64,000 nucleotides of DNA from contig NZ_CP032487.1 in assembly GCF_004124235.1 (NCBI RefSeq), forward strand, positions 3,720,001 to 3,784,000. The letters run 5' to 3'. Below are positions 38,932 through 47,832 of the stretch, one piece after another. A program made the position numbers and the translations under genes. Source of the stretch: Yersinia hibernica (GTDB lineage Bacteria > Pseudomonadota > Gammaproteobacteria > Enterobacterales > Enterobacteriaceae). Positions within the stretch are counted from its first letter, which is position 1. Each line of letters begins with the position of its first letter. The notes beneath the pieces are model-generated. The model worked only from the letters and a program-made list of their open reading frames with translations, did no database searches and was not told the DNA's origin.

Positions 38932-39900
38932 AATTCGCCTCTATTGCGATACTGACGATAAAGTCAGCCACTATCGCAGCTACAACCAGCAAGGACAACC
39001 CGCGTGAAGGCCAAATTGGCAGAATATTACGCTAAAAAGCATGCCTCACGAGCGGTTTATCACCCAGTTATTCATTACCCAATAGGGTAAAACACGTTTA
39101 AATGTAAAATACGTTTGACTGTAATGACGTATTGAGATTTTGTGAATCGGATTAGCCGCAAAGTCGTCAGGCCAGCCGGATTCAGTGCTGCAGGCAGTGA
39201 TTAACCCGCCCGCGAATCCTGAGTCGCACCCATATGGGTATAACATCGGGTTGATGGCGTACAAGAAAGGAAGGTTGCAAGGGGAGATTGAACGTCAGAA
39301 CGACGCAGCTGTTGATGTGCAGCAACCAGTAGACAACGGATCATTAATCCAACCACCTCCACGCATGCCGCTCATGATGAACGGACAAGACTCAATATAA
39401 TAGACAATGTAGATAACAGTACGGTGACGCCGCCATTTTAGTGCTGATCACAAAGTGCAAAACACTAAAAACCTAACAATGAGCTAATGTCATCTTCTGC
39501 CATCTTCATCATTGCGTATCAAATAAGCTGCGCGCGCAGTTTATACCTATAACGCGAGCAAAATGCAAAATGAAAATAGCGTGTAACTGTATCAAGCGGT
39601 AAATAAATCAACTGGCAACTAATGAGAGAAATATCTTGATGCAAAAAGGGCTAGCATTAATAGCAAAAGCTGACCTAAAATAGACGTCCAGATGTTAATA
39701 CATCCATCCATTTTAATTGCTAGAATGTCTGTTGCGCTCTAAGTATGGCGGACTTCTAAAGGGATAGACTGCTAAAGGCTTTGCCTAAAGGAGCGTTGTA
39801 AAGCGCAATGCAACAAAAAGCCCATCCTAATAGCGGCTCTAGTTGCTTGACTTCAATGCTATGCAGTGACTTTTCACTTGTATTCAAGGTAAAGAAAACA
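38932..39900. other. Long speA-metK intergenic region
   Basis: 969 bases between divergent genes. It presumably contains the speA promoter near 38950, and it holds the metK promoter with met boxes near 39680. A rightward 71-codon frame at 39185-39400 lies in a less AT-rich patch but has no ribosome-binding site or recognisable family, so I do not call it. E. coli has only poorly conserved small genes (yqgB-yqgD) in this interval. Confidence 0.45.
39682..39705. promoter_or_regulatory. MetJ operator (tandem met boxes) upstream of metK
   Basis: Consecutive 8-mers AGACGTCC, AGATGTTA and ATACATCC approximate the MetJ met-box consensus AGACGTCT, arranged without gaps as MetJ requires. They lie about 200 bp upstream of the metK ATG. 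metK is a known member of the MetJ regulon, repressed when S-adenosylmethionine is abundant. Confidence 0.7.
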
Positions 39901-41055
39901 ATGGCTAAACACCTATTTACGTCGGAATCTGTTTCTGAAGGGCATCCGGATAAAATTGCTGACCAGATTTCAGACGCAGTACTTGACGCAATTCTTGAGC
40001 AAGATCCAAAAGCACGTGTTGCCTGCGAGACCTATGTCAAAACGGGTATGGTATTGGTTGGTGGCGAAGTCACCACTAACGCATGGGTAGATATCGAAGA
40101 GATAACCCGCCGTACTGTGCGCGAAATTGGTTATGTTAATTCTGAAATGGGTTTTGACGCTAACTCCTGCGCCGTTTTAAGTGCGATTGGTAAACAGTCT
40201 CCTGATATCAACCAAGGTGTTGACCGCGCGAACCCACTGGAGCAAGGTGCCGGCGACCAAGGGTTGATGTTCGGTTACGCCACCAACGAAACCAGTGTGT
40301 TAATGCCAGCACCGATTACTTATGCTCACCGTTTGGTTGCACGTCAGGCCGCAGTGCGTAAGAATGGCACCTTGCCATGGCTGCGCCCGGATGCAAAAAG
40401 CCAGGTTACCTTCCAATATGACGACGGCAAAATTGTCGGTATTGATGCGGTAGTTCTGTCAACTCAGCATGCCGAAGACATTAGTCAGAAAGAGTTGCAT
40501 GAAGCAGTGATGGAAGAAATCATCAAGCCAGTGCTGCCAGCCGAGTGGATAACCGCTAACACCAAATACTTTATTAACCCAACAGGCCGTTTCGTTATCG
40601 GTGGCCCCATGGGCGACTGCGGTCTGACCGGCCGTAAGATTATCGTGGATACCTACGGCGGCATGGCGCGTCATGGCGGTGGGGCATTCTCAGGTAAAGA
40701 TCCCTCTAAAGTTGACCGCTCTGCGGCCTATGCAGCCCGTTATGTTGCTAAAAACATCGTCGCTGCTGGTCTGGCTGACCGCTGTGAAATTCAGGTGTCT
40801 TACGCCATTGGGGTTGCAGAACCCACTTCTATCATGGTGGAAGCCTTTGGTACTGAGAAGATCCCAGCGGATCAACTGACGGCGCTGGTGCGTGAATTCT
40901 TCGACTTGCGCCCGTATGGCTTGATTGAAATGCTGGATCTGTTGCACCCGATCTATCGCAAAACCGCCGCTTATGGTCACTTTGGTCGTGAAGAATTCCC
41001 GTGGGAAAAAACCGACAAAGCCGCCCAATTGCGTGATGCTGCTGGCCTGAAATAA
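39901..41055 (+). CDS. metK: S-adenosylmethionine synthetase
   Basis: MetK makes S-adenosylmethionine from methionine and ATP. The product is 384 residues, as in E. coli. The start [18 protein letters not shown] is the family N-terminus; a 31-codon upstream reading is not translated. Motifs include the ATP-binding [16 protein letters not shown] (about 14-29), [12 protein letters not shown] (about 116-127) and the phosphate loop [19 protein letters not shown] (about 259-277). It is regulated by MetJ. Confidence 0.98.
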   Translation: MAKHLFTSESVSEGHPDKIADQISDAVLDAILEQDPKARVACETYVKTGMVLVGGEVTTNAWVDIEEITRRTVREIGYVNSEMGFDANSCAVLSAIGKQSPDINQGVDRANPLEQGAGDQGLMFGYATNETSVLMPAPITYAHRLVARQAAVRKNGTLPWLRPDAKSQVTFQYDDGKIVGIDAVVLSTQHAEDISQKELHEAVMEEIIKPVLPAEWITANTKYFINPTGRFVIGGPMGDCGLTGRKIIVDTYGGMARHGGGAFSGKDPSKVDRSAAYAARYVAKNIVAAGLADRCEIQVSYAIGVAEPTSIMVEAFGTEKIPADQLTALVREFFDLRPYGLIEMLDLLHPIYRKTAAYGHFGREEFPWEKTDKAAQLRDAAGLK

Positions 41056-41081
41056 GTTTCCGCCGGTCAAGTCTGAATAGC

Positions 41082-41108
41082 AAAAACCCCGCTAAGCGGG
41101 GTTTTTTT
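41082..41108 (+). terminator. Terminator after metK
   Basis: AAAAACCCCGC-TAA-GCGGGGTTTTTTT is a strong intrinsic terminator 26 bases after the metK stop codon. It abuts the stop codon of the convergent YeeE-family gene; on the reverse strand its A/T arms could also end that transcript. Confidence 0.95.
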
Positions 41109-41541
41109 ATACTTTTCTTTTTTCGGGCTGCCGATAGTGCTCAATAAAACTAAATATTGCCATGCCTGCCACCATGGCGGCGACAAAGATAACGCCTTTG
41201 TACATCCCTGCTCCCAGCAGCACCAAAGCTGGCCCAGGGCAAATTCCCGCCAAACCCCAGCCGATACCAAATAATAGGCTGCCACCCATTAATCGCCGAT
41301 CAAGACGAGTGGAAGTGGGTAATTGGAGAGGTTTTCCCAGCAAGCTGGTTTGGCGTTTTTTAGCCCAACCAAAGCCTATCGCGGCTACCGCCACCGCCGC
41401 CGCCATCACCAATGCCAGCGAAGGATCCCACAGGCCATCAATATCAAGAAAACCAAGCACCTTGGCCGGATTCGCCATGCCAGCCACTATCAGGCCCAAC
41501 CCGAAAACTAACCCAGCCAACAACGCAAAAAGTAAATTCAT
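41107..41541 (-). CDS. YeeE/YedE family membrane protein (DUF6691-like), second subunit
   Basis: A 144-residue membrane protein of the YeeE/YedE group, presumed to move thiosulfate or persulfide-type sulfur species. Four hydrophobic segments lie at about 3-30, 42-60, 85-105 and 112-132. The signature GIGWGLAGICPGPALVLLG (about 93-111), with its cysteine, corresponds to the sulfur-relay cysteine of the family. It forms a split pair with the next gene upstream, 16 bp away. Such PmpA/PmpB-type pairs are controlled by ArsR-type regulators in Serratia. Confidence 0.85.
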   Translation of the reverse strand: MNLLFALLAGLVFGLGLIVAGMANPAKVLGFLDIDGLWDPSLALVMAAAVAVAAIGFGWAKKRQTSLLGKPLQLPTSTRLDRRLMGGSLLFGIGWGLAGICPGPALVLLGAGMYKGVIFVAAMVAGMAIFSFIEHYRQPEKRKV

Positions 41542-41557
41542 ATTGCCTTCCTATCGG

Positions 41558-41989
41558 CTAAACGAATAGATGACGAACAAGCCATACAGTGGCAAAGCCG
41601 GTAAACATAAAACTCAGTGTCGCGACCAATGAACGCGGTGAAAAACGAGCTAAACCACAGACACCATGCCCGCTGGTGCAACCTGCGCCATAGCGAGTCC
41701 CCAGGCCCACTAACAATCCCGCGATGATCAGCACAGGTAAATCAGCATCAATCTGAATCATCGGCAAAGCAGCAAAGAGGGAGTAAATCAACGGAGCAAT
41801 GACCAGGCCGATAATAAAGGCTACGCGCCACCAGATATCGCCTGTTTTTGGCGGCAATAATCCGCCTAAAATACCGCTAATGCCGGCAATACGCCCATTC
41901 CAAAGCCATAAAATGGTCACTGCGATGCCCAATAGTGCCCCACCTGCCAAGGCACTGTAGGGTGTGAAATTGGCCCAATCTATTGTCAT
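41558..41989 (-). CDS. YeeE/YedE family membrane protein, first subunit
   Basis: A 143-residue membrane protein from [11 protein letters not shown] with four hydrophobic segments. The family signature [20 protein letters not shown] (about 97-116) carries the two cysteines expected to relay sulfur. Its ATG overlaps the stop codon of the upstream ArsR-type regulator by four bases (ATGA), so the two are translationally coupled. The pair with 41107-41541 corresponds to the two halves of a full-length YeeE protein. The transported compound is inferred from the family. Confidence 0.88.
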   Translation of the reverse strand: MTIDWANFTPYSALAGGALLGIAVTILWLWNGRIAGISGILGGLLPPKTGDIWWRVAFIIGLVIAPLIYSLFAALPMIQIDADLPVLIIAGLLVGLGTRYGAGCTSGHGVCGLARFSPRSLVATLSFMFTGFATVWLVRHLFV

Positions 41990-42312
41990 ACTCCCCCCTC
42001 TTGCGGGCAATAAAGTTGATATAGCACCTCAAGCAGCGCCAATACTTTGTCATCAGCGATGGAGTAAAATATTCGCTTGCCCTCTCGGCGGGTGTTTACC
42101 AGCCCATCACTGCGCAGCACCCCAAGTTGTTGTGAAAGGGTCGGCTGGTGAATGCCTAGTGCATCCTCCAGTTCACCGACCGCCTTTTCACCTTGGCTCA
42201 ATTGGCACAGCAACAGGAGCCGATCCTCATTAGCTAATATTCGCAGCACGTCACAAGCTTGCCCTGCCGCGCGCCTCATCAGCTCCATACTGATCGTGTT
42301 GTCGCTATTCAT
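41986..42312 (-). CDS. ArsR-family persulfide-type regulator (BigR/YgaV-like)
   Basis: A 108-residue winged-helix repressor. The recognition helix region is IHQPTLSQQLGVLRSDGLV, followed by the wing TRREGKRIFYSI. Cysteines are at 20, 36 and 102; the 36-102 spacing of 66 residues equals that of the reactive cysteine pair in BigR and SqrR, which sense persulfide. Metal-site residues of arsenic or zinc sensors are not evident. ATGs at 42327 and 42318 are alternative starts. The upstream DNA is an AT-rich inverted sequence (about 42333-42373, TATATTATATATTATTATAT) resembling BigR-type operators. It is first in the operon with the two YeeE genes. Confidence 0.85.
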   Translation of the reverse strand: MNSDNTISMELMRRAAGQACDVLRILANEDRLLLLCQLSQGEKAVGELEDALGIHQPTLSQQLGVLRSDGLVNTRREGKRIFYSIADDKVLALLEVLYQLYCPQEGGV

Positions 42313-42332
42313 ATGCATCTCTGACATTAGAA

Positions 42333-42373
42333 TTTCATTATATAACTTTATATTATATATTATTATATAATAA
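42333..42373. promoter_or_regulatory. AT-only inverted region, putative ArsR/BigR operator and promoter
   Basis: An almost pure A/T stretch with self-complementary TATATAATATA-type motifs lies immediately upstream of the regulator gene. BigR-family operators are AT-rich imperfect palindromes of this kind. It is also a plausible -10 region, so binding would block transcription. This is inference from composition and position. Confidence 0.45.
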
Positions 42374-42437
42374 TCCACTAAAAATAGCCGATGTACTGGC
42401 TTGCATCTGAATATCTGCCGTTTTATTCTTGCGCAGT

Positions 42438-42950
42438 ATGAGTTCATTAAGAATCCCTATTGCGCTCCAGCAAGCTGTTATGCGCTGTCTGCGTCATAAA
42501 TTACAGCTGGCGAATCAGCATCTTGGCACCCATTATTCGGAGCCAAAAATCAACTATCATCAACGTGGTACTAGCGCGGGTAGCGCGTATCTGCAATCCT
42601 TCGAAATTCGCCTCAATCCAATATTATTGTTGGAAAATCAGCAGCTTTTTATTGATGAAGTGGTGCCGCACGAACTGGCGCATTTGCTGGTCTATCGTCA
42701 ATTTGGTCAGGTGGCACCGCACGGCCAAGAATGGCGCTGGATGATGGAACAGGTGCTGCAAGTTCCGGCCAGCCGCACTCATCAGTTTGAAGTGGCCTCG
42801 GTGCGCAGTAAGACTTTCAATTATCAGTGTAAATGCCAGCAGCACGCCTTAACTATTCGCCGTCACAATAAAGTGCAACGTGGCGAGAGTGAGTACCGCT
42901 GCCGCGAATGTGGCGAAAAACTGCAATTTGTAACAGTAAAAAACAGTTAG
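42438..42950 (+). CDS. sprT: SprT family zinc protein
   Basis: A 170-residue SprT-like protein from [15 protein letters not shown], matching the E. coli start; TTG at 42429 is a less likely start. The zinc-protease-like motif is [16 protein letters not shown] (about 73-88). A C-terminal zinc ribbon follows with cysteines in YQCKCQQH and YRCRECGEK. The substrate of bacterial SprT is unknown. It lies upstream of endA, as in E. coli; galP, which E. coli has between metK and sprT, is absent. Confidence 0.93.
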   Translation: MSSLRIPIALQQAVMRCLRHKLQLANQHLGTHYSEPKINYHQRGTSAGSAYLQSFEIRLNPILLLENQQLFIDEVVPHELAHLLVYRQFGQVAPHGQEWRWMMEQVLQVPASRTHQFEVASVRSKTFNYQCKCQQHALTIRRHNKVQRGESEYRCRECGEKLQFVTVKNS

Positions 42951-43047
42951 AGCCCCTTTTTACTTGTTATAAAACAGCAAGTTAATTTGCCATTCACAGC
43001 TATTATCTATAACCTGCCAGCTTTTCATCATCAGGCTGTTTTGAGAT

Positions 43048-43755
43048 ATGCTACGCAAGCTTCTGTTTCTGTTGGTTTTGTCCTTCCCGCTGTTTTCGCT
43101 GTCCGGTTACAGTCAAAGCATTAATAACTTTTCTCAAGCCAAAGTCGTGGCGGCAAAAATCAATCAAGATGCGCCCGGTAGTTTTTATTGTGGCTGCAAG
43201 ATTGACTGGCAAGGTAAAAAAGGGATTCCAGACCTGGGGAGTTGCGGCTATCAACCACGTAAAAATGCCCAACGCGCCGCAAGAATTGAGTGGGAGCATG
43301 TCGTCCCGGCCTGGCAATTTGGCCACCAGCGCCAATGTTGGCAACAAGGCGGGCGCAAAAATTGTGCTAAAGACCCGGTCTATCGTCAGATAGAGACTGA
43401 TTTGCATAACCTACAACCCGCTATTGGCGAGGTGAATGGTGATCGCAATAACTTTATGTATTCCCAATGGAACGGTGGCAACGGCCAATACGGCCAGTGT
43501 GACATGAAAGTCGACTTCAAAAATAAGCGGGCAGAACCCCCAGCACGCGCACGGGGGGCTATAGCACGGACTTACTTTTATATGCGCGACCAATATCAAC
43601 TGCGGCTTTCCAGTCAACAAAGCAAGTTGTTCGAGGTGTGGAATCGCCAGTACCCAGTGACAAACTGGGAATGTCTGCGTGATGAGCGGGTGGCAAAAGC
43701 ACAAGGGAATCATAACCCTTATGTACAACGGGCTTGCCAGCAGCAAAAAGGCTAA
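43048..43755 (+). CDS. endA: Periplasmic endonuclease I
   Basis: EndA is a periplasmic non-specific double-strand DNase. The product is 235 residues, as in E. coli, with a signal peptide ([20 protein letters not shown], cleavage near 22). The beta-beta-alpha metal nuclease motif is [14 protein letters not shown] (about 80-93), and the metal-binding [16 protein letters not shown] is at about 122-137. Several cysteines in the middle suggest disulfides, consistent with a periplasmic location. It lies between sprT and rsmE. Confidence 0.96.
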   Translation: MLRKLLFLLVLSFPLFSLSGYSQSINNFSQAKVVAAKINQDAPGSFYCGCKIDWQGKKGIPDLGSCGYQPRKNAQRAARIEWEHVVPAWQFGHQRQCWQQGGRKNCAKDPVYRQIETDLHNLQPAIGEVNGDRNNFMYSQWNGGNGQYGQCDMKVDFKNKRAEPPARARGAIARTYFYMRDQYQLRLSSQQSKLFEVWNRQYPVTNWECLRDERVAKAQGNHNPYVQRACQQQKG

Positions 43756-43801
43756 TCTAGTATACTGGTCAATGTTTTCGTTTCAGGGCTCAAAATAACT
43801 T

Positions 43802-44533
43802 ATGCGCATCCCCCGCATTTACCATCCACAACCTTTGCAGGCCAATACCACACTGGCGCTCAGTGATGAAGCCGCCAATCATGTCGGCCGCGTACTGCGG
43901 ATGACGTCAGGGCAAAGCTTGCAATTATTTGATGGCAGTAATCAGGTGTTCGCGGCTGAAATCATCCGAGTCGATAAAAAAGGCCTGATTGTTCAACTGG
44001 CACAAGGGCAGCTAGAAGACCGCGAATCCCCCTTGAATCTGCATTTGGGCCAGGTGATTTCCCGTGGGGAAAAAATGGAGTTTACTGTCCAGAAATCCAT
44101 TGAACTGGGGGTTAATGTGATTACTCCGCTGTTTTCTGAGCGCTGCGGCGTTAAGCTGGATGGCGAGCGCCTGGCGAAGAAAATTCAACAATGGCAAAAA
44201 ATTGCGATTGCGGCTTGTGAGCAGTGCGGGCGCAATAAGATCCCAGAGATCCGTGCGGCAATGCCGCTATCTGAATGGTGTGCTGAACAAGATGACAGTT
44301 TGAAGTTGAATCTGCATCCCCGCGCCAGTCACAGCATCAATACCCTTCCCGCATCACTCAACAAAGTGCGGTTGTTGATAGGCCCGGAAGGCGGCCTTTC
44401 TGCCGATGAAATTGCCATGACAGCAAGCCTAGGATTTACTGATATCCTGCTAGGGCCGCGAGTCCTGCGTACCGAAACTACAGCCCTGACCGCCATCACT
44501 GCTTTGCAGGTGCGGTTTGGTGATCTGGGATAA
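43802..44533 (+). CDS. rsmE: 16S rRNA (uracil-1498-N3) methyltransferase
   Basis: RsmE methylates U1498 of 16S rRNA. The product is 243 residues. The N-terminal PUA-like domain (about 1-70) is followed by the SPOUT methyltransferase domain with the trefoil-knot segments [13 protein letters not shown] (about 195-207) and [16 protein letters not shown] (about 218-233). It is 46 bp after endA and 25 bp before gshB, the E. coli order. Confidence 0.96.
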   Translation: MRIPRIYHPQPLQANTTLALSDEAANHVGRVLRMTSGQSLQLFDGSNQVFAAEIIRVDKKGLIVQLAQGQLEDRESPLNLHLGQVISRGEKMEFTVQKSIELGVNVITPLFSERCGVKLDGERLAKKIQQWQKIAIAACEQCGRNKIPEIRAAMPLSEWCAEQDDSLKLNLHPRASHSINTLPASLNKVRLLIGPEGGLSADEIAMTASLGFTDILLGPRVLRTETTALTAITALQVRFGDLG

Positions 44534-44558
44534 AATTCGTTCCCATTAGGAGAGAAGA

Positions 44559-45512
44559 ATGATCAAGCTCGGCATCGTAATGGACCCAATCTCGTCCATT
44601 AATATCAAGAAAGACTCCAGTTTCGCTATGCTGTTGGAAGCACAGCGCCGTGGTTGGGAACTGCATTATATGGAGATGGGCGACCTTTACTTGCGCGGGG
44701 GAGATGGCCGTGCCCGCACCCGCCTGCTGAGTGTGAAACAGGACCAAGACAACTGGTTCAGTTTTGGTGCAGAGCAAGACCTGCCACTGCATGACCTTGA
44801 TGTTATTCTGATGCGCAAAGACCCGCCATTTGATACTGAATTCATTTACGCCACCTATATCCTGGAGCGCGCAGAAGATAAAGGGACGCTGGTGGTGAAT
44901 AAACCGCAGAGCTTGCGCGACTGCAACGAAAAGCTGTTTACGGCATGGTTCCCAGAGCTAACCCCGGATACACTGGTCAGTCGCAGTAAAGAACATATCC
45001 GTAAATTCCATCAGGAACATGGCGATATCATTCTGAAACCCTTAGATGGGATGGGCGGCACCTCAATATTCCGCGTGAAGCAGGATGACCCTAACTTGTC
45101 CGTTATCATTGAAACTCTGACCGAACTGGGGAACCGCTTCTGTATGGCGCAGAACTTCCTGCCGGCCATTAAAGAGGGTGATAAACGTGTATTGGTGGTG
45201 GATGGTGAACCCGTACCTTACTGCCTAGCGCGTATTCCGGCACAGGGCGAAACGCGAGGTAATCTGGCGGCCGGTGGCCGTGGTGAAGCTCGCCCACTTA
45301 GCGAAAGTGACTGGAAAATTGCCCGTGCAGTTGCACCTGTACTGAAACAAAAAGGTTTAATTTTTGTTGGGTTAGATATCATCGGCGATCGCCTAACAGA
45401 AATTAATGTTACCAGCCCAACCTGTATACGCGAAATTGAAGCCGCTTTCCCGGATGTCTCGATTACTGGCATGCTGATGGATGCAATTGAAGTGCGCCTG
45501 GCGACTAAATAA
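44559..45512 (+). CDS. gshB: Glutathione synthetase
   Basis: An ATP-grasp enzyme joining gamma-glutamylcysteine and glycine. The product is 317 residues. LGIVMDPISSINIKKDSSFA is the family N-terminus; ILKPLDGMGGTSIFRV (about 159-174) is the ATP-grasp loop; TEINVTSPTCIREIE lies near the C-terminus. An AGGAGA box precedes the ATG. Downstream is a compound ERIC element. Confidence 0.98.
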   Translation: MIKLGIVMDPISSINIKKDSSFAMLLEAQRRGWELHYMEMGDLYLRGGDGRARTRLLSVKQDQDNWFSFGAEQDLPLHDLDVILMRKDPPFDTEFIYATYILERAEDKGTLVVNKPQSLRDCNEKLFTAWFPELTPDTLVSRSKEHIRKFHQEHGDIILKPLDGMGGTSIFRVKQDDPNLSVIIETLTELGNRFCMAQNFLPAIKEGDKRVLVVDGEPVPYCLARIPAQGETRGNLAAGGRGEARPLSESDWKIARAVAPVLKQKGLIFVGLDIIGDRLTEINVTSPTCIREIEAAFPDVSITGMLMDAIEVRLATK

Positions 45513-45542
45513 ACCGGTTGCTCACTCCAAAAAACTTGAAAC

Positions 45543-45701
45543 CGCAGCCAACACCCTGCGGCTTCAAGGATAAAGTATCCCCACAGTCATTGGAGTTGCA
45601 GGTAGGCGGCAAGAGAATAAATCCCGATGAGCTTACTCAAGTCAGTGATTCGGGTGCGTGAGCGCAGCCAACAACCCTGCGGCTTCAAGGACAAAGGGGA
45701 T
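45543..45701. repeat. Compound ERIC: duplicated right end plus full 126-bp ERIC
   Basis: A full ERIC runs from TATCCCC (45576) to GGGGA (45701), with GGAGTTGCAGGTAGGCGGCA and the core AATCCCGATGAGCTTACT. Just before it, 45543-45570 repeats the right-end segment found at 45663-45691 (CGCAGCCAACACCCTGCGG then CTTCAAGGA), differing by one inserted A. It separates gshB from yqgE. Confidence 0.82.
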
Positions 45702-45777
45702 CCGTGACTTTATCTGCATTTATCCGCATACTGACATGAGTTTCTCCCTTAACTCAGCGAATCCCCTATATAATATA

Positions 45778-46341
45778 ATGAATTTACAGCATCATTTTCT
45801 TATCGCTATGCCTTCACTTCAGGACCCGCAATTTATGCGTTCAGTTATCTATATCTGTGAGCATAATAAAGAGGGTGCTATGGGTTTGGTGATTAACAAG
45901 CCTGTAGAGCAGTTCACGGTCGAAACTGTATTGAAAAAACTGAAAATCAGCCCCACGCCACGTGATCCCTCAATCAGACTGGATAAACCGGTGTTGGCAG
46001 GTGGCCCACTGGCGGAAGATCGCGGGTTTATCCTGCATTCGCCACAGGAGGGTTTCAGCTCCAGTATCCCTATCTCGCCAGATACCATGATAACCACCTC
46101 CAAAGATGTACTGGAGACATTAGGAACCCCGGAACAACCTAAAAATCTGCTGGTAGCGCTGGGCTATGCGGGCTGGCAACAGGGGCAATTAGAGCAGGAA
46201 TTACTGGATAATGTCTGGCTGACCATTGAGGCGGATGCAAATATCCTGTTTCACACCCCGATTTCTGAACGCTGGCAAGCTGCGGCCAATAAGTTGGGTA
46301 TCAATATCTTTAATATTGCGCCACAAGCGGGGCATGCCTGA
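45778..46341 (+). CDS. yqgE: YqgE/AlgH (DUF179) family protein
   Basis: A 187-residue soluble protein of the UPF0301/AlgH family. The start [17 protein letters not shown] matches the family; a 40-codon upstream reading comes from the ERIC. Conserved segments are [20 protein letters not shown] (about 19-38), [16 protein letters not shown] (about 74-89) and [19 protein letters not shown] (about 129-147). The function is unknown. It overlaps ruvX by one base (TGATG). Confidence 0.94.
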   Translation: MNLQHHFLIAMPSLQDPQFMRSVIYICEHNKEGAMGLVINKPVEQFTVETVLKKLKISPTPRDPSIRLDKPVLAGGPLAEDRGFILHSPQEGFSSSIPISPDTMITTSKDVLETLGTPEQPKNLLVALGYAGWQQGQLEQELLDNVWLTIEADANILFHTPISERWQAAANKLGINIFNIAPQAGHA

Positions 46342-46763
46342 TGGCTAATCGCACAATTATCGCTTTTGATTTTGGTACCAAAAGTATCGGTGTTGCTATT
46401 GGCCAAGAAGTCACTGGCACCGCCAGAGCCCTGACCTCCTTTAAAGCCCAAGATGGCACTCCGGACTGGCAGAAAGTCGAAAAACTGCTGAAAGAGTGGC
46501 AACCTGATTTAGTTGTCATTGGGTTGCCCCTGAATATGGATGGCACCGAGCAACCGCTGACAGCCCGCGCACGCCGGTTTGCTAACCGCCTGCATGGCCG
46601 CTTTGGTGTACAGATTGCCTTACAGGATGAACGCCTCAGTACCGTCGAGGCCCGCGCTAATTTGTTTGACAGTGGCGGCTATCGTGCTCTGGACAAAGGC
46701 AGTGTCGATGCCGCTTCTGCGGTTATTATTCTGGAAAGTTGGTTTGATGAGCAGGCGGGCTAA
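46341..46763 (+). CDS. ruvX: Holliday junction resolvase-like protein RuvX (YqgF)
   Basis: A 140-residue RNase H-fold protein, YqgF in E. coli. The N-terminal motif is [16 protein letters not shown] (about 5-20); [11 protein letters not shown] and the acidic [14 protein letters not shown] (about 98-111) complete the active site. Proposed roles are 16S rRNA 5'-end maturation and Holliday junction cleavage; the former has stronger support for YqgF. It is translationally coupled to yqgE. Confidence 0.95.
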   Translation: MANRTIIAFDFGTKSIGVAIGQEVTGTARALTSFKAQDGTPDWQKVEKLLKEWQPDLVVIGLPLNMDGTEQPLTARARRFANRLHGRFGVQIALQDERLSTVEARANLFDSGGYRALDKGSVDAASAVIILESWFDEQAG

Positions 46764-46902
46764 GTTCCCTGCTTTGCGTTTTCCACTGGCTATTTCTACA
46801 TTCTGTTTCCGCAATCTGGCCCCGCACTCCCAGCACAGCATGGCACCCATGCCTGCACAATTGTATACTGGGATTATGCCAATCAGCGGCTCAAAATATT
46901 GC

Positions 46903-46925
46903 ACACCCTTTGCGGGTGTTTTTTA
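46903..46925 (+). terminator. Terminator between ruvX and aguB
   Basis: ACACCC-TTTGC-GGGTGT is followed by six T's. It lies 140 bases after ruvX and 20 bases before the aguB start, so aguBA either has a promoter upstream of this point with read-through or depends on attenuation here. It ends close to the aguB ribosome-binding site (GAGG). Confidence 0.85.
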
Positions 46926-46944
46926 CATTTATTGAGGTTTTCTC

Positions 46945-47829
46945 ATGACAAAAGTAACTGTTGCTGCGACTCAAATGGCCTGTTCCTGGGATCTGCCTAA
47001 GAACATTGAAAATGCCGAGAAACTGGTACGTCAGGCGCATGCCAAAGGCGCACAAATCATCCTGATTCAGGAGCTATTTGCCGCCCCTTATTTCTGTATT
47101 GATCAAAGCCCGGAACACTATGCACTAGCCCAAGAGCTAGACAACAGCCCGCTTATCCAACATTTTTCCAAGTTGGCACGTGACCTGGCAGTCGTATTGC
47201 CCCTGAGTTTCTTTGAGAAAGCCAATAACGCGTATTACAACTCGCTGGTCATGATTGATGCCGATGGTTCAGTTTTGGATGTGTATCGCAAAACTCACAT
47301 TCCTAATGGCCCGGCATATCAAGAAAAACAGTTCTTTATCCCAGGTGATACCGGCTTTAAAGTCTGGCAAACACGCTACGCCAAAATCGGTGTTGGTATC
47401 TGTTGGGATCAGTGGTTCCCGGAAACCGCCCGTAGCCTGGCATTGCTGGGTGCAGAAATCATTTTCTACCCAACGGCCATTGGTTCTGAACCTGCCTATC
47501 CTGAGATTGACAGTCAGCCGCACTGGACTCGGGTCCAGCAAGGTCACGCCGCAGCAAATCTGGTACCCGTAATTGCTTCTAACCGCATTGGTACCGAGAA
47601 AAGCAAATATATTGATGGCTTGGAAATGACGTTCTACGGCTCTTCATTTATTGCTGACCAAACCGGTGCGCTGTTGGCTCAAGCTAACAAAACCGACGAA
47701 GCTGTTTTAGTGCATGAGTTCGATTTGCAGGAAATCGCCGCGCAACGTGCGTCATGGGGGTTGTTCCGCGATCGCCGCCCAGAAATGTATCAAACTCTCG
47801 CCACTTCTGACGGCAAAACCCGGAGATAA
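46945..47829 (+). CDS. aguB: N-carbamoylputrescine amidohydrolase
   Basis: AguB is a nitrilase-superfamily enzyme that hydrolyses N-carbamoylputrescine to putrescine, CO2 and ammonia. The product is 294 residues. The catalytic triad is visible: Glu in LIQELFAAPYFC (about 43), Lys in YRKTHIPNGP (about 116) and Cys in GVGICWDQWFPE (about 153). The C-terminal GLFRDRRPEMYQTL is typical of this subgroup. It is followed 3 bp later by aguA. Confidence 0.95.
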   Translation: MTKVTVAATQMACSWDLPKNIENAEKLVRQAHAKGAQIILIQELFAAPYFCIDQSPEHYALAQELDNSPLIQHFSKLARDLAVVLPLSFFEKANNAYYNSLVMIDADGSVLDVYRKTHIPNGPAYQEKQFFIPGDTGFKVWQTRYAKIGVGICWDQWFPETARSLALLGAEIIFYPTAIGSEPAYPEIDSQPHWTRVQQGHAAANLVPVIASNRIGTEKSKYIDGLEMTFYGSSFIADQTGALLAQANKTDEAVLVHEFDLQEIAAQRASWGLFRDRRPEMYQTLATSDGKTRR

Positions 47830-47832
47830 TTT

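Noticed and set aside
39185..39400. 71-codon rightward open frame between speA and metK
   Set aside because: No ribosome-binding site, no recognised family, and no supporting neighbours; described within the intergenic entry instead.
46579..46935. Rightward frame overlapping the ruvX end and the ruvX-aguB gap
   Set aside because: It is out of frame with ruvX, crosses the terminator and has no recognisable domain.
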